Counted from the stretch's first letter, positions 35,512-45,338 are shown. The stretch is DNA of 64,000 bases from Candidatus Hydrogenedens sp. (GCA_016125095.1 WGMK01000009.1:39520-103519); one strand, 5' to 3'. Made by a program: numbers and translations. The notes: generated from the sequence alone by a model not told the origin.

Positions 35512-36126
35512 GTGCCCCATTACCCGCCGCGCGTTTCTGCGGAGCAAGCTTGGGCCGTGTGCGCCCGCGCTGCCCGGCCCTGGTGGCGGGCCTCGCTGGG
35601 GCTGAGGCCGCAGGCCTTTCCCGGCGCCGGCCACGAGACCGGACTGCCGCGCCTGGCCATCCTGTACGTGCCGCACTACATTGTCGAGGTCGATGTGGAT
35701 TCCCGCAAGGGCCCTGGCACCACCCGCTGTCTGATGGACGGCTGCTCGGGCGCTTTCGCCATCGCCGATTTCGACGCGCCGCCGGAACCGGGCGACCCCG
35801 ACGGCGAGGTGCTGCCCGCCCTGCTCGACGATGCCCAGGCCCGCGCCGCCGCGCTCGAGACGCTCACGCGCGTCATCCTCGGCCAGCGCAGCCGGGGTCC
35901 CAAGCCCGTGCCCCAGGGCATCCGCGGCAGCGAACGCGTCGATTGGCCCTTCTGGGTGTACTACTTTCCGCGCCGCGCCGGGCGGCTCGACATCCGCGCC
36001 TGCGACGCCCGCACCGCCGAACCCGCCGGCAACCGCGCCAAGGCGGGGCTGCTGCAGGCGATGGTCGCTGCGGCGGGGGGAACGCACCACAGAGGCACAG
36101 AGGACACTGAGAGAATGCGGGAATAG
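35512..36126 (+). CDS. Hypothetical protein with a tail made by a dispersed repeat
   Basis: 204 residues, 6 bases after the previous stop. The body (1-187) is Arg/Ala-rich with LPRLAILYVPHYIVEVDVD and VDWPFWVYYFPRRAGRLD segments and one CLMDGCSG cysteine pair. I do not recognise it. The last 15 codons, giving THHRGTEDTERMRE, come from a DNA repeat (36085-36115) that commonly runs into gene ends in many bacterial genomes, so the native C-terminus may have been replaced or extended. Codon usage of the body matches its neighbours. Confidence 0.5.
   Translation: MPHYPPRVSAEQAWAVCARAARPWWRASLGLRPQAFPGAGHETGLPRLAILYVPHYIVEVDVDSRKGPGTTRCLMDGCSGAFAIADFDAPPEPGDPDGEVLPALLDDAQARAAALETLTRVILGQRSRGPKPVPQGIRGSERVDWPFWVYYFPRRAGRLDIRACDARTAEPAGNRAKAGLLQAMVAAAGGTHHRGTEDTERMRE
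36085..36115. repeat. Fragment of a CACAGAGGCACAGAGGACAC-type dispersed repeat
   Basis: Two imperfect CACAGAGG units in tandem (36090-36109), followed by ACTGAGAGAATG. Repeats with this wording are widespread at gene ends in large bacterial genomes; I recognise the pattern from memory. Only one copy is seen in this window. Confidence 0.5.
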
Positions 36127-36132
36127 GAACGT

Positions 36133-37776
36133 TTACAGCCGCTGGTCGTCGGCGAGCAGGCGTTCTTTGAGTTTCTGGTAGTCCACATCCTGCACGGCGC
36201 AGTCGGCGTCGAGGGCGAGGGCGGCGGCGGTGGCGGCGCTCTGGCCGAGGATCATGAAGACGGGTTCCATGCGGATGGAGCCGAAGGCGGTGTGGGAACT
36301 GGACACGCAGACGGGCACGAGCAGATTTTCGCATTCGCTGCGCTTGGGCACGAGCGCGCCGTAGCCGATGCGGTAGGGGCCGCCGGTGGAGACGCCGATG
36401 TCGCCTTCGTTCTGCACGAAGCCCTCGGGGGTCACGTAGCGCTGCACGTTGTGGCTGTCCATGGCATAGGACCCCATGCCCACGGGCCGGGGCACTTCGC
36501 GTCGGTGCAGCACCTCGTTCTCAGTCATGACGAAATCGCTCACCATGCGCCGTGCTTCGCGCACGTAAATCTGGTGCGGCCAATTGTCGTTGTCGGTGAA
36601 CTCGTCCTTCGCCAGGCCCCAGCGGCTCATGGCCTCGCGCACGTCGTCCGGCACGCTCGGATCGTTCGCGGTGAAATAGAGCAGGCCGCGCTGGTAGGTC
36701 TCGTGCTCTTTCAGGATCTCCCTACGACGCTCGTAGCTCGCGTCGGGGTAGTCGTAATTCATGCCAATGTTGTCGGTGCTCACGGGGCCGTGGTTGTTGG
36801 TGTCGGTCTTATGGTTGGGAATCGGGTCGAACTTGTTGAACTGTCCGCGCCATCCAGAGGCGAATACGCGCGCCAACAGCGTGTACTGCGCGGGGTCGTA
36901 GCCCTCGGGCTTCACGAAGGGCACCCGGTTCGAATCGTGGTCAGTCATGCAGAGGCGGTAGCAATAGGCCTGCACGCGGTGGTCGCCCGCGCCGTATTCT
37001 CCTGGGGGATCGGCCGAGACCAGGGGCAGCAGTCCGCTCTCCGGATCGCCCGGAACCACATAGGGGCTGATGTCCGACTCGAAGTAATGTGCGTGGTGCA
37101 GCGTGCCGGTCTGCACGCCGTTCCATTCCTCGCCATAAGTGTCCTTCGATTCGCGGCCGACGGTATACGACACGCCCGCCGCCGCCATCAGGTCGCCTTC
37201 ATAGGTGGCGTCGATAAACATCTTGCCGCGGAAGACATCGCCTGCGAGCGTGCGGATGGACTCGATTCTGCCTTCCTTCACCACCACGCCGCCGGCCCGG
37301 TCTAGCCAGGCGTCGCGGCGGATGTCGAGGCCGGCTTCCTTGACCATCGCCTCGAACGCGGCTTCAGCCACATGCGGCTCGAAGATCCACATCGTTCGAT
37401 TCTCGCCATCGATGGCCGGGGTGCCCTGGCCTTTGTTGCCGTATTCTTCCTGCGGCTGCCAGCGCCACGCTTCCGGCTGCTGATAGTGCTGCCACACGCG
37501 GTGATAGAACTCCCGCGCGATGCCGCCGATCACTTCCTTCTTGCCCGTATCGGTCCAGCCCAGGCCTCCCGCCGTCAGCCCGCCCAGGTGCGTGTCGGGT
37601 CCTACGATGATGACCGACTTGTCCATGCGCGCGGCCTGCAGCGCTGCCGATACGCCCGCCGACGTTCCGCCATAGACGATGACATCGGCTTCGAAGTCGT
37701 CCGCGTACGCGAGCCGTGGTCCCCAAGCGAAGCAAACAAGGGCAAGAAATATCGTGGCGAACATCGAACGGCTCAT
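36133..37776 (-). CDS. Secreted FAD-dependent oxidoreductase (FAD_oxidored family)
   Basis: 547 residues with a signal peptide (MSRSMFATIFLALVCFAWGPRLAYA). The dinucleotide-binding motif is VIVYGGTSAGVSAALQAARM near residues 33-52. Next come THLGGLTAGGLGWTD and the second FAD segment MFIDATYEGDLMAAAGV. The C-terminus has SIRMEPVFMILGQSAATAAALAL, completing the FAD domain. This is the PF12831-type family found beside glycan-degradation genes in Planctomycetes, Verrucomicrobia and Bacteroidetes. The substrate is unknown. Its ribosome-binding site lies in a strong hairpin (37784-37816). Confidence 0.85.
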   Translation of the reverse strand: MSRSMFATIFLALVCFAWGPRLAYADDFEADVIVYGGTSAGVSAALQAARMDKSVIIVGPDTHLGGLTAGGLGWTDTGKKEVIGGIAREFYHRVWQHYQQPEAWRWQPQEEYGNKGQGTPAIDGENRTMWIFEPHVAEAAFEAMVKEAGLDIRRDAWLDRAGGVVVKEGRIESIRTLAGDVFRGKMFIDATYEGDLMAAAGVSYTVGRESKDTYGEEWNGVQTGTLHHAHYFESDISPYVVPGDPESGLLPLVSADPPGEYGAGDHRVQAYCYRLCMTDHDSNRVPFVKPEGYDPAQYTLLARVFASGWRGQFNKFDPIPNHKTDTNNHGPVSTDNIGMNYDYPDASYERRREILKEHETYQRGLLYFTANDPSVPDDVREAMSRWGLAKDEFTDNDNWPHQIYVREARRMVSDFVMTENEVLHRREVPRPVGMGSYAMDSHNVQRYVTPEGFVQNEGDIGVSTGGPYRIGYGALVPKRSECENLLVPVCVSSSHTAFGSIRMEPVFMILGQSAATAAALALDADCAVQDVDYQKLKERLLADDQRL

Positions 37777-37783
37777 GAAGAAT

Positions 37784-37816
37784 CCTCCGCCGCGAGTGTA
37801 ACAAACGCGGCGGAGG
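37784..37816 (-). promoter_or_regulatory. Hairpin that buries the ribosome-binding site of the FAD oxidoreductase gene
   Basis: On the minus strand an 11-bp perfect stem (37816-37806 with 37794-37784, 11-base loop) lies between the giant protease gene and the oxidoreductase. Its 3' arm contains GGAGG, seven bases from the ATG at 37776. It could act as a terminator/attenuator for the upstream gene or as a translational switch. Confidence 0.55.
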
Positions 37817-37847
37817 CGGATGAAATGCCTTCTTGTTTCTGGGCCTT

Positions 37848-40800
37848 TTACCCCGTGCGCGAGGTTCTGCGTCGCATGACGAAGAAGAGAGCCAAGGCGC
37901 CGCCCAGCAGCACAAGAGCAATTGGACCGCTCGAGGGCACACTATCGACCACCAGCACATTGACGTGATTGCTTTCCAAGAGCGTCTTGCTGCCCGTGTC
38001 GAGAATCACGTAGTACTCGCCGGAGTCGTCGTAATCGACCGAATCGATGTAGAGCGCGTTTTCATACAAGTCGGGAATTGGTTGGCCGTCGCGTATCCAT
38101 GAATACGTTGTCGCCAGGTCTGCATGCGGATAGATGACATGCAGGAAAAGCTCATCGCCGACTTCACGCAGCGCATGCCCGACCAGACGGGGGCGTACGA
38201 TGTTGCAGATCTCCGATGCGGAGAAGTCGGATTCAACAAATCCACTCGGTACGCCGTAGCCCGCAGAGATACCGACAATGCCGTAAGCGATCGAGATGTC
38301 CAGGTAGCTGAGCGCAATCCGTCCGTCGAAATACAACTCCATTTGGACGGTGTTCGGTGCGGTCGTTCCGCCCCATTCGGGAACGTCGAGCCAGGTGATC
38401 GCCACACGGTCGGTGTACATCGCAAAGCGCACCGAGCCGCTAAAGCTGGGGTCGAGATCCTCCATTAGGGCGGCAATTCGCTCAAAATTGAAATGCGTGG
38501 TGATGGTGCCGACCACGGTGGAATCAGGCAGGCCGAAGGTGACGAAGCCGTTGCTGCTGAGGTATGCCGAGGTGTAGGGCGTTCCGTAGAAGGGGAAGGT
38601 TTGTCCCGACAGACTGAGCGGAATCACCTCATCGTCTTCGAGCAGGAGATTGGTGCCCTGCAGCGGATCGCTGGGCAGCTCTGATATGGGGGTTATACAA
38701 ACGTCATAGCTGGCGCCGCCCAGAGAGGGGGTCAGCAGTATCTGCTGGTAGTCGAGATCAAGTGAGTCGGCTCCGCCCACGAACACCTCGGTGGCAAAGT
38801 CTTCCTCATCGTCTGTACGGAACGAGAAGCAGGCGCCGGAATTATCGTTCGACGCGACGTTTCCTGCGAGGTCGGTGGCATGGACCCGGAAGAAGTAGGT
38901 TGTATCCGGCGCTAGATTCGTCAGCACAACATTGTGGGACGAGCCGGGGGAGTCGGACTGTGCGGACGAGGCGGCCGTGCCACAGCTAAGTCCGAACTCC
39001 ACCTCTGCATTCGTAACTTCATTGGTCACGATCTGAATGGTCGCATTGGTCGCACGTACGTCTGCAACGGATACATTCACCAGCACGGGGGCAGTGCAAT
39101 CGACGGATGCGGTATCCGTCTTTGTCGCGCTGCCGCCCGAGCCATTGTCGAGGTCCTGGTAGCTGGCGGTCAAAACGGCACCGTTCAACGCAAAAATGCT
39201 GTTGTCGCTCGGTGCGGTAGGGGTCGAGGCAAGCTGTATCGTTCCATGGAATTCGCCCGGGAATTGTGCATCTTCAACCAGCGAAAGCGTCTCGCTCTCG
39301 CCAGAAGTGCTTTGTACGGTGACTGTCGCGGTGCCAAATCCCGCCAAGTCGAGATCGCCCAGACTCAGGCCAAGCGTACCCCCGCACGCCACGCTGTCCG
39401 CATCGAATGTGATCGCGCCGTCGGAACTCAGGCATGCGGCAAGCTCGCTCAGGTTGCTGGCGATGAAATCGACGGGCAAGCCGGTGCCGCGCGATAAACC
39501 GGCAATGCCGTCAATCGCGCCAATCAAACCGTAGGTAATTCGAATACGCCCATCGAAGAACATCTCGATCTGGAAGGTATTATCTTGCGAGCCGGAATAC
39601 TCTGCGATGTTCAGCCAGGTAACCACTGCACGGTCGGACAACTGGCGCCAGGAAACGGTCGTATTGCCGTCGGGCAACAAGTCGTCGAACAGCGCCGAAA
39701 TTCGGGGAAGCTGGAAATGATCCTCGTAGCTTTCGAAGGGGTTGTTGTCCGGCGTTCCAAACGTGATGAATCCATTGCTGCCGACGTACAGGTTTCCATA
39801 GCTCGAGCCATAGAGCGAGACCTGTTTGCCTCCGGTTAGCAATACGGTCTCGTTGTCGTCATCGGAAAGGGACAACGAGGTTCCGCCGGACGGATCGACG
39901 GGGAGGGTTCCCGCGGACTCCGAGCAAGCATGGTAGTAGCTTGAGCTGCCATCCGGTTCAAACATGAGGCTGCGGAATCCGAGGTCAAAGCTATGACCAC
40001 TGCTGAATTGCTCGGTGAAGTAGTCGGGAATATCGAGTGTGGTGAAGGAGAAGCACGCGCCGCCGTTCGTATTGGTTGTGGTGTTACCGGCGATATCCTC
40101 CGCGGATGCCTCGAAGTAGTACGTCGTGTTTGAAGTCAGACCACTGAGTGCAAATTGATGGGATACCAACGCCATACTGCTGTCGACGGAGCTGCCCAAG
40201 GCTCCGCACGAGGTGCCGTAGTCGATACGGCCGGTCGCGGCTTCGTCCGTGGTGAACGTAATGGTCGCAGCACGTCCGGTTATCCCGGAGACAACCACAT
40301 TGGAGATGACGGGAACTTGGCAATCCACGGTTGCAGTGTCCGAGGCGACGGCAGAACTGCCCGAACCATCGTCGGCGTCGGCGTAGGTGGCCGTGATGGT
40401 ATTCCCGTGTGCTACCTGCAGGGTGCCGTCGTTCGTTGCAGGTGCTTGGTCTGCCAGGTTGAGTGCTGCAGACAAGAAACCGCTCCCCGCGGGGGATTCG
40501 AGCAAGGTCACCAATTCGCTGTCGCCTCGCGTCGAAGCTACGGTGACATTAATCGAGCCGGCGCCCTGCAGGTCGGTATCGGAAACCGTTACATTCATGC
40601 TGCTGTCGCAAGAAAACCGGTCGCCGGAAAGCGTTACCGTGCCTGCCGAGGACTGGGGCGGCACCACAACGCATACGCCATCGATATCGAATTGCGCAGG
40701 ACCCGAGAAACCCTCCGGGATAAACTGGTGCCAGTTAATTCGAACCGTCTGTCCGGCCACGGAGGGCGCCAAGCTGAGCAAGTCCGCCGTATGCGGGACC

Positions 40801-43800
40801 CAACCCGTATCGCCAATCGTGCCGGCTTCAAGGTCTGCAGTGAATAGCGTGGCGATGGGGGTGCCGCCGCCGGCAGGCTGCACGGTCACAACATAGGAGC
40901 GGTCTTGCGTGGCTCCGTAGGAATAGAGATCCCACTGTATCCGCTCGGCCCAGCTGACTTCGACAATCGGGCTGGATGCCGGAATGGCCACCTCACGATA
41001 CAGGTCGTAGGTCATCCCCGCAGAGCCGTCGAATCCGTTCTGCGCCCAATAGTCGCCGCCATACGGGGTGCCATTGCCGAACCAGCCGGTGCCCCCGGTG
41101 GTTACCGTCCAGGACTGGAGGCTTGAACCGGAACCTTCGGCAGCAGTCCACCCCGCAAAATCTCCGCTCTCGAAACTTCCATTGCTGATGATGGAGTTCG
41201 GGCAGGAACCAGGTTCGACGAGCGTGGTAAAGGTAAAGCAACTCCCGCCACTGTCTTCCGAGATTGTATTACCGGCGATATCGGACGCCGATACGGCCAG
41301 GAAATAGTCGGTGGAACTCAAGAGCCCCGTCAGGTAGATCGTATGACTGGTGATGCCGCTCGAACCGGAACGGGACTCGGTCAGGCTGCCGCATGCAAGG
41401 CCGAACTGTGCCGAGCCTGCCGCTGCCTCCGACGTGGTAAACGTAACGGTGGCAGCACTGTGGGTGACATTGCTGACCTGCACATTGGAAATTACGGGCG
41501 CGACGCAGTCCATCGTTGCGGTATCGGTCACCACCGCCGAAGAACCGCTCCCGTCGTCGGCGTCGTTGTACGTCAACGTGACGGTATTTCCATCGCTGGC
41601 CTGCAGCGTGCCGTCGTTCGTTGCGACCGAGGCATCTTGTACGGGCAGGGTGGCCGTAAAGACACCCGTGTTCAATCCCGTCTCGGTGACGGTAACGGAC
41701 TCGGAATCGCCCGAGGTTGCCGTCACGGTTACGAGAGCAGTCGAGTCGCCCTGCAAGTCGGCGTCCGAAACCGTGATATGAATCGATCCGCCGCAGCGCG
41801 CGGCGGTCTCTTGAATGACTGCGATACCGGCAGAAGTCTGGTCCGTTGCATTCGAGGCAAAAAGGGCGAAATCCTGGTCGAGCGAACCCCCTTGGCTGGG
41901 CACGCCATTTCCCGCGATGTTATGCGCGATGATACGCACCGTCACCGGTCCCGACGGGTTCGGGATGTATACGGATTCCAGATTGTTCAGCCGGTCTGCG
42001 GCGCCGCCGGTAGCAGAAAAGCCTCCGCTGAACACGTTGCCACGATAAACGTTCGCACCATCCGTGACCTCGAGGTCGAGATCATTGACCAGCAGTGGAT
42101 TCGCAAGCGGGGACGCGGGAGCATCGGTCCAGCAGAGCGTAATCTTCAGCGGCTTTCCCAGGTCGAGCGGCGTCAGCAATACGCTGCTCTCCTGCGCGGA
42201 CGCAGTGAACAGCGTTGTCTGGTCGATGCTGTACAAGGCGTTTTTCTGATCCATCAGGGTTTTCAGGTTCACACTGCCCCAGCCTTGATTCGTATTCGGG
42301 ACGGAACCCAGCGTGCCGCCGAGGCCATCGTTGCCACCGGCCATGTCGTGTGCGGTGTTGGCAAGGACCGCCTTGACGAGGGCTGGACTGGGATTGGCCG
42401 GGTGCCCCATGCTGGACAGCTGGCTGCTGAAAAGCTCCTGAACGATCAACCCTGCGCCACAGGCCGTCGGGCACGAATGACTCGTTCCGGACGAGCGGGC
42501 GTAGTTCGTCTGGCCGGTCGGCCAATACTGATTGCAGACTCCGGTACCGTCATAGTTCGGGGAGGTGGACGCCGCGCCTTGCACGTGGGTGCCGGTAGCA
42601 AACAAGGTAATGCCGAAGCGACCGTCTGAAGTCGGGCCGCGACTGGAGAAGTTGATGATATCCATAATGCTGTCTGCGCCGGACGGTCCCACGCCGCAGC
42701 CATCCGTGCCGTCCCCGTCGGAGTTTTCGCCTGCACCGACGGTAATCACGTTTTTCGCCGTACCCGGCGAGCCGATGCTCTCGCTGAACGGCCCCGAGTT
42801 GCCCGCGCTGAAGAAGTAGCACATGGCCTGGTCGCCGGATTCCGCGGTATCGGCATCACGCGTGAGGGCGTCGAACTCGGCGGAATCGGCGGTGTAATCG
42901 CCGAAGGTGTCAGCGCCCCAGGAATTGCTGGAGTAGGTCGCGCCGGCATCCTGTGCGCGCTTGGCCAAATCGGTGAATGAATCGAAGCCGATATCGAAGA
43001 ATCCGTCATTCGAGAAAATCTTGGTGGCATATACTTCCGCTTGCGGCGCCAAGCCCTGACCCAGCAGGTATCCGTCCGAATCGACGGAGCCGACGGTCGC
43101 ATTGCCCATGATGATGCTGGCATTAATCTGGCCATGACCGCCGGCGCTGTCGCCCAGCGTGTCTCCGGTGGGATTGTCGATACCCGCGATTCTCCCCAGG
43201 ATGTCGGGGTGTGCCGTGCCCGGCGCGTTAGTTGCGATGCCCTTGTCGAGTCCGTCGTCCTGCACTTGCACAATTACGCCTGGGGCTCCAGATAGTCCGT
43301 TGGCCGACAGGAATGCCATGTAGCCGGGGCCTGTCGGGGCGTCGGCTCCATTGGTATATTGACCCGCAGCGGTCTGCGCGCCGCGCTCGCCGCGCATCTT
43401 ATACTGCGGCGTTGGCTCGATGTAGAAGACTCCGGGAAGTGCAGCGAGTTCCTCCAACCGCTTGCGTGGAATGCTTGCGCGCGTGTCGTACCATCCGAGG
43501 CGAGACTTCCGCGCGGTATCGACGGCAATGGACTTTTGTTTCAGCCACGCTTCTGGGCCAGCATCCACACTCAAGATTGTAATCTCGAGCGTGTTCTCTG
43601 CATCCTTACCGCCGAGCTGATGTTTCTTGTTCTTGCCGTACCCCATCAGTTGCGGATTAATCTTCAGGTCATTTGGAAGCGCTCCCACCCATGCGACGCG
43701 CTTTAGTGCGTGAACTTTTTCCAGCGACGAGGCATCGATGCTGACGAGGTAGGCATGTTCAGGCAGGTAGAAGTGGGGAGATATCCCCATTTGCTTTAAT

Positions 43801-44027
43801 TCATCCAGCCACTCCGGCTGGATGGGCCCCGAGAATTGCACGAGAGCCAATGATTTCCCGCCGGAATCTCCATACGATAGAAACGATTTTGCGCTGAGTT
43901 GAGGGGTTCTGCTGGTGTCGATGCTGCCCGTATTGAGGCGTATCGTGCCTGCAAACGCGGCATTGCCCATGACAATGGCGAGCGTCAGGGCGATAGCCTG
44001 CCATCGGTTGAAGACAAGCTTAGACAT
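37848..44027 (-). CDS. Giant secreted subtilisin-like (S8) protease with repeated beta modules and a C-terminal membrane anchor
   Basis: 2059 residues. Signal peptide 1-26; inhibitor-like propeptide to about 230. The S8 catalytic domain (about 240-590) shows Asp in VQVQDDGLD (257), His in GGHGQIN (298), oxyanion Asn in FFSAGNSG, and Ser in SSGTSHSCPT (516). A KP-43-like beta domain (600-725, CWTDAPASP, LVNDLDLEV) follows. Then come three copies each of a beta module with DxDLQG/NDGTLQ signatures (about 732, 1126, 1533) and an FN3-like module ending in DIAGN (845, 1239, 1645). Two related 200-residue beta domains begin near 1332 and 1742. An Ig-like domain is at 1943-2022. The end, VPSSGPIALVLLGG, a hydrophobic helix and RRRTSRTG, looks like a protein-sorting tail. 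Probably surface-bound. Confidence 0.85.
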   Translation of the reverse strand: MSKLVFNRWQAIALTLAIVMGNAAFAGTIRLNTGSIDTSRTPQLSAKSFLSYGDSGGKSLALVQFSGPIQPEWLDELKQMGISPHFYLPEHAYLVSIDASSLEKVHALKRVAWVGALPNDLKINPQLMGYGKNKKHQLGGKDAENTLEITILSVDAGPEAWLKQKSIAVDTARKSRLGWYDTRASIPRKRLEELAALPGVFYIEPTPQYKMRGERGAQTAAGQYTNGADAPTGPGYMAFLSANGLSGAPGVIVQVQDDGLDKGIATNAPGTAHPDILGRIAGIDNPTGDTLGDSAGGHGQINASIIMGNATVGSVDSDGYLLGQGLAPQAEVYATKIFSNDGFFDIGFDSFTDLAKRAQDAGATYSSNSWGADTFGDYTADSAEFDALTRDADTAESGDQAMCYFFSAGNSGPFSESIGSPGTAKNVITVGAGENSDGDGTDGCGVGPSGADSIMDIINFSSRGPTSDGRFGITLFATGTHVQGAASTSPNYDGTGVCNQYWPTGQTNYARSSGTSHSCPTACGAGLIVQELFSSQLSSMGHPANPSPALVKAVLANTAHDMAGGNDGLGGTLGSVPNTNQGWGSVNLKTLMDQKNALYSIDQTTLFTASAQESSVLLTPLDLGKPLKITLCWTDAPASPLANPLLVNDLDLEVTDGANVYRGNVFSGGFSATGGAADRLNNLESVYIPNPSGPVTVRIIAHNIAGNGVPSQGGSLDQDFALFASNATDQTSAGIAVIQETAARCGGSIHITVSDADLQGDSTALVTVTATSGDSESVTVTETGLNTGVFTATLPVQDASVATNDGTLQASDGNTVTLTYNDADDGSGSSAVVTDTATMDCVAPVISNVQVSNVTHSAATVTFTTSEAAAGSAQFGLACGSLTESRSGSSGITSHTIYLTGLLSSTDYFLAVSASDIAGNTISEDSGGSCFTFTTLVEPGSCPNSIISNGSFESGDFAGWTAAEGSGSSLQSWTVTTGGTGWFGNGTPYGGDYWAQNGFDGSAGMTYDLYREVAIPASSPIVEVSWAERIQWDLYSYGATQDRSYVVTVQPAGGGTPIATLFTADLEAGTIGDTGWVPHTADLLSLAPSVAGQTVRINWHQFIPEGFSGPAQFDIDGVCVVVPPQSSAGTVTLSGDRFSCDSSMNVTVSDTDLQGAGSINVTVASTRGDSELVTLLESPAGSGFLSAALNLADQAPATNDGTLQVAHGNTITATYADADDGSGSSAVASDTATVDCQVPVISNVVVSGITGRAATITFTTDEAATGRIDYGTSCGALGSSVDSSMALVSHQFALSGLTSNTTYYFEASAEDIAGNTTTNTNGGACFSFTTLDIPDYFTEQFSSGHSFDLGFRSLMFEPDGSSSYYHACSESAGTLPVDPSGGTSLSLSDDDNETVLLTGGKQVSLYGSSYGNLYVGSNGFITFGTPDNNPFESYEDHFQLPRISALFDDLLPDGNTTVSWRQLSDRAVVTWLNIAEYSGSQDNTFQIEMFFDGRIRITYGLIGAIDGIAGLSRGTGLPVDFIASNLSELAACLSSDGAITFDADSVACGGTLGLSLGDLDLAGFGTATVTVQSTSGESETLSLVEDAQFPGEFHGTIQLASTPTAPSDNSIFALNGAVLTASYQDLDNGSGGSATKTDTASVDCTAPVLVNVSVADVRATNATIQIVTNEVTNAEVEFGLSCGTAASSAQSDSPGSSHNVVLTNLAPDTTYFFRVHATDLAGNVASNDNSGACFSFRTDDEEDFATEVFVGGADSLDLDYQQILLTPSLGGASYDVCITPISELPSDPLQGTNLLLEDDEVIPLSLSGQTFPFYGTPYTSAYLSSNGFVTFGLPDSTVVGTITTHFNFERIAALMEDLDPSFSGSVRFAMYTDRVAITWLDVPEWGGTTAPNTVQMELYFDGRIALSYLDISIAYGIVGISAGYGVPSGFVESDFSASEICNIVRPRLVGHALREVGDELFLHVIYPHADLATTYSWIRDGQPIPDLYENALYIDSVDYDDSGEYYVILDTGSKTLLESNHVNVLVVDSVPSSGPIALVLLGGALALFFVMRRRTSRTG

Positions 44028-44057
44028 GGCGTCAAACCTCCCCCCGTTTCAGATATG

Positions 44058-44088
44058 CTCCGACACACACTAAGACCGTATGTCGGAG
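44058..44088 (-). promoter_or_regulatory. Inverted repeat in the leader of the giant protease gene
   Basis: CTCCGACA (44058-44065) and TGTCGGAG (44081-44088) form an 8-bp arm pair with a 15-base spacer, 30 bases upstream of the ATG at 44027. A TTGACA on the minus strand (44125-44120) could be a -35; no convincing -10 at 17 bases, TGTACT at 20. Rest of the 44028-44342 gap: only an unsupported possible N-terminal extension of the EEP gene. Confidence 0.4.
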
Positions 44089-44342
44089 TGACTAGTACAC
44101 TCGCACATTGATTCGCTAATGTCAAGCGCTAGTAGTGCTTATCGTTACCCTGCCGCTGTTTTGGACGGCCTGCTTGAACTGGTGTGCCTTGCAATGCACT
44201 CGAGCGGGTGCCATGCTTTGGCCCTACGGCGTTGGGATTATCGGGAGAACTAGATTTGGGCTCGCGAACTGAGCAACCCCTCTCTGCTGCGTCGGGAATC
44301 TGGCGAGGCCGGGTTAAGCGTTGGACGTTGGGCCTATTCAAG

Positions 44343-45338
44343 ATGAGCACGGTTGCCGCGGTGCCGCCACTATTCCTGCTCGCCTGTTCGCGCTTTCTTC
44401 GTACGGACTCCAGCTGGCTCGATATACCCAGTAATTTCCAGATGCAGTATTTGCTGTGTGGGCTAGGTCTGCTCTGCGTGGCGGTCTGGCTGAAATACAC
44501 GCCCGGAGTGATCGCCTCGATAGTCCTGGTGCTATTCCAGATTCCGGCCGTTTGGCCCTATTACAGCGGCCCTGTGTCCCATGCGGCGCCCTGCCTGACC
44601 ATCGGTGTGGCCAACGTATACGGGGCGAATCGGCATTTCGATGCATTCGGGGACTGGCTTGAAGAATCGAAGCCGGATGTACTGTTGCTGCAGGAGACGG
44701 AGGAGCGCTGGCCAACGTACCTGACCCTGTTCGCCGATGCCTATCCGTATATCGAATCGGTCACTCACCCGGTATGGGGCTTCGACGCGAAGATACTCAG
44801 TCGGTATCCCATCGCACAGCATGAAGTGGTTGCGTTGCCGCCGAACGATATTCCAGTGCAGCGCGCTGTATTGGATGTGGACGGCAGGCACGTGGCGCTG
44901 TACAACCTGCACCTGTTTCCGACAAGTCAACGCCGGGCAATGCAGAACCCCGTGCTCCGCGCGGCGCTGCAACGGGAGACACTGCCGTATGTGGTTGCGG
45001 GCGATTTCAATGCAACGATCTGGTCGCCTGGCCAGCGGGATCTCATGGCTGGCCTCAATCTTCGCAATGCGGCATTCGGCTTCGGTTATCAGCCTACGTG
45101 GCCTGCGCGTGCGCTGCCCTTGCTCCGATTCGTTCAGGCTATATACCTGGGCGGCGATCGCGGGGCCGGCCGCTTCAGCGCGCCGGAAACCATCACCCCC
45201 CTCTTGGCTGGCGCGCTGGGTATACCGCTCGACCACGCGTATGTCAGCCCCGAGATCGGTGTCACGCGATACGAGCGTGGACCCGGCATCAATTCCGATC
45301 ACCTGCCGCTGCTCGTTGGATTAAGCCTGCCGAAATAG
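44343..45338 (+). CDS. Membrane-anchored endonuclease/exonuclease/phosphatase-family protein
   Basis: About 331 residues from the ATG at 44343. The frame is open back to a GTG at 44184, and a few basic residues before the first helix (VKRWTLGLFK) may belong to it, so the start is uncertain. Two or three N-terminal transmembrane helices precede the EEP domain: TIGVANVYGANRHF, Mg-binding Glu in LLLQETEERW, NLHLFP, VVAGDFNATIW, and a C-terminal SDHLPLLV with the catalytic His. Known relatives are periplasmic or membrane phosphodiesterases, including sphingomyelinase-like enzymes. The substrate is unknown. Confidence 0.78.
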   Translation: MSTVAAVPPLFLLACSRFLRTDSSWLDIPSNFQMQYLLCGLGLLCVAVWLKYTPGVIASIVLVLFQIPAVWPYYSGPVSHAAPCLTIGVANVYGANRHFDAFGDWLEESKPDVLLLQETEERWPTYLTLFADAYPYIESVTHPVWGFDAKILSRYPIAQHEVVALPPNDIPVQRAVLDVDGRHVALYNLHLFPTSQRRAMQNPVLRAALQRETLPYVVAGDFNATIWSPGQRDLMAGLNLRNAAFGFGYQPTWPARALPLLRFVQAIYLGGDRGAGRFSAPETITPLLAGALGIPLDHAYVSPEIGVTRYERGPGINSDHLPLLVGLSLPK

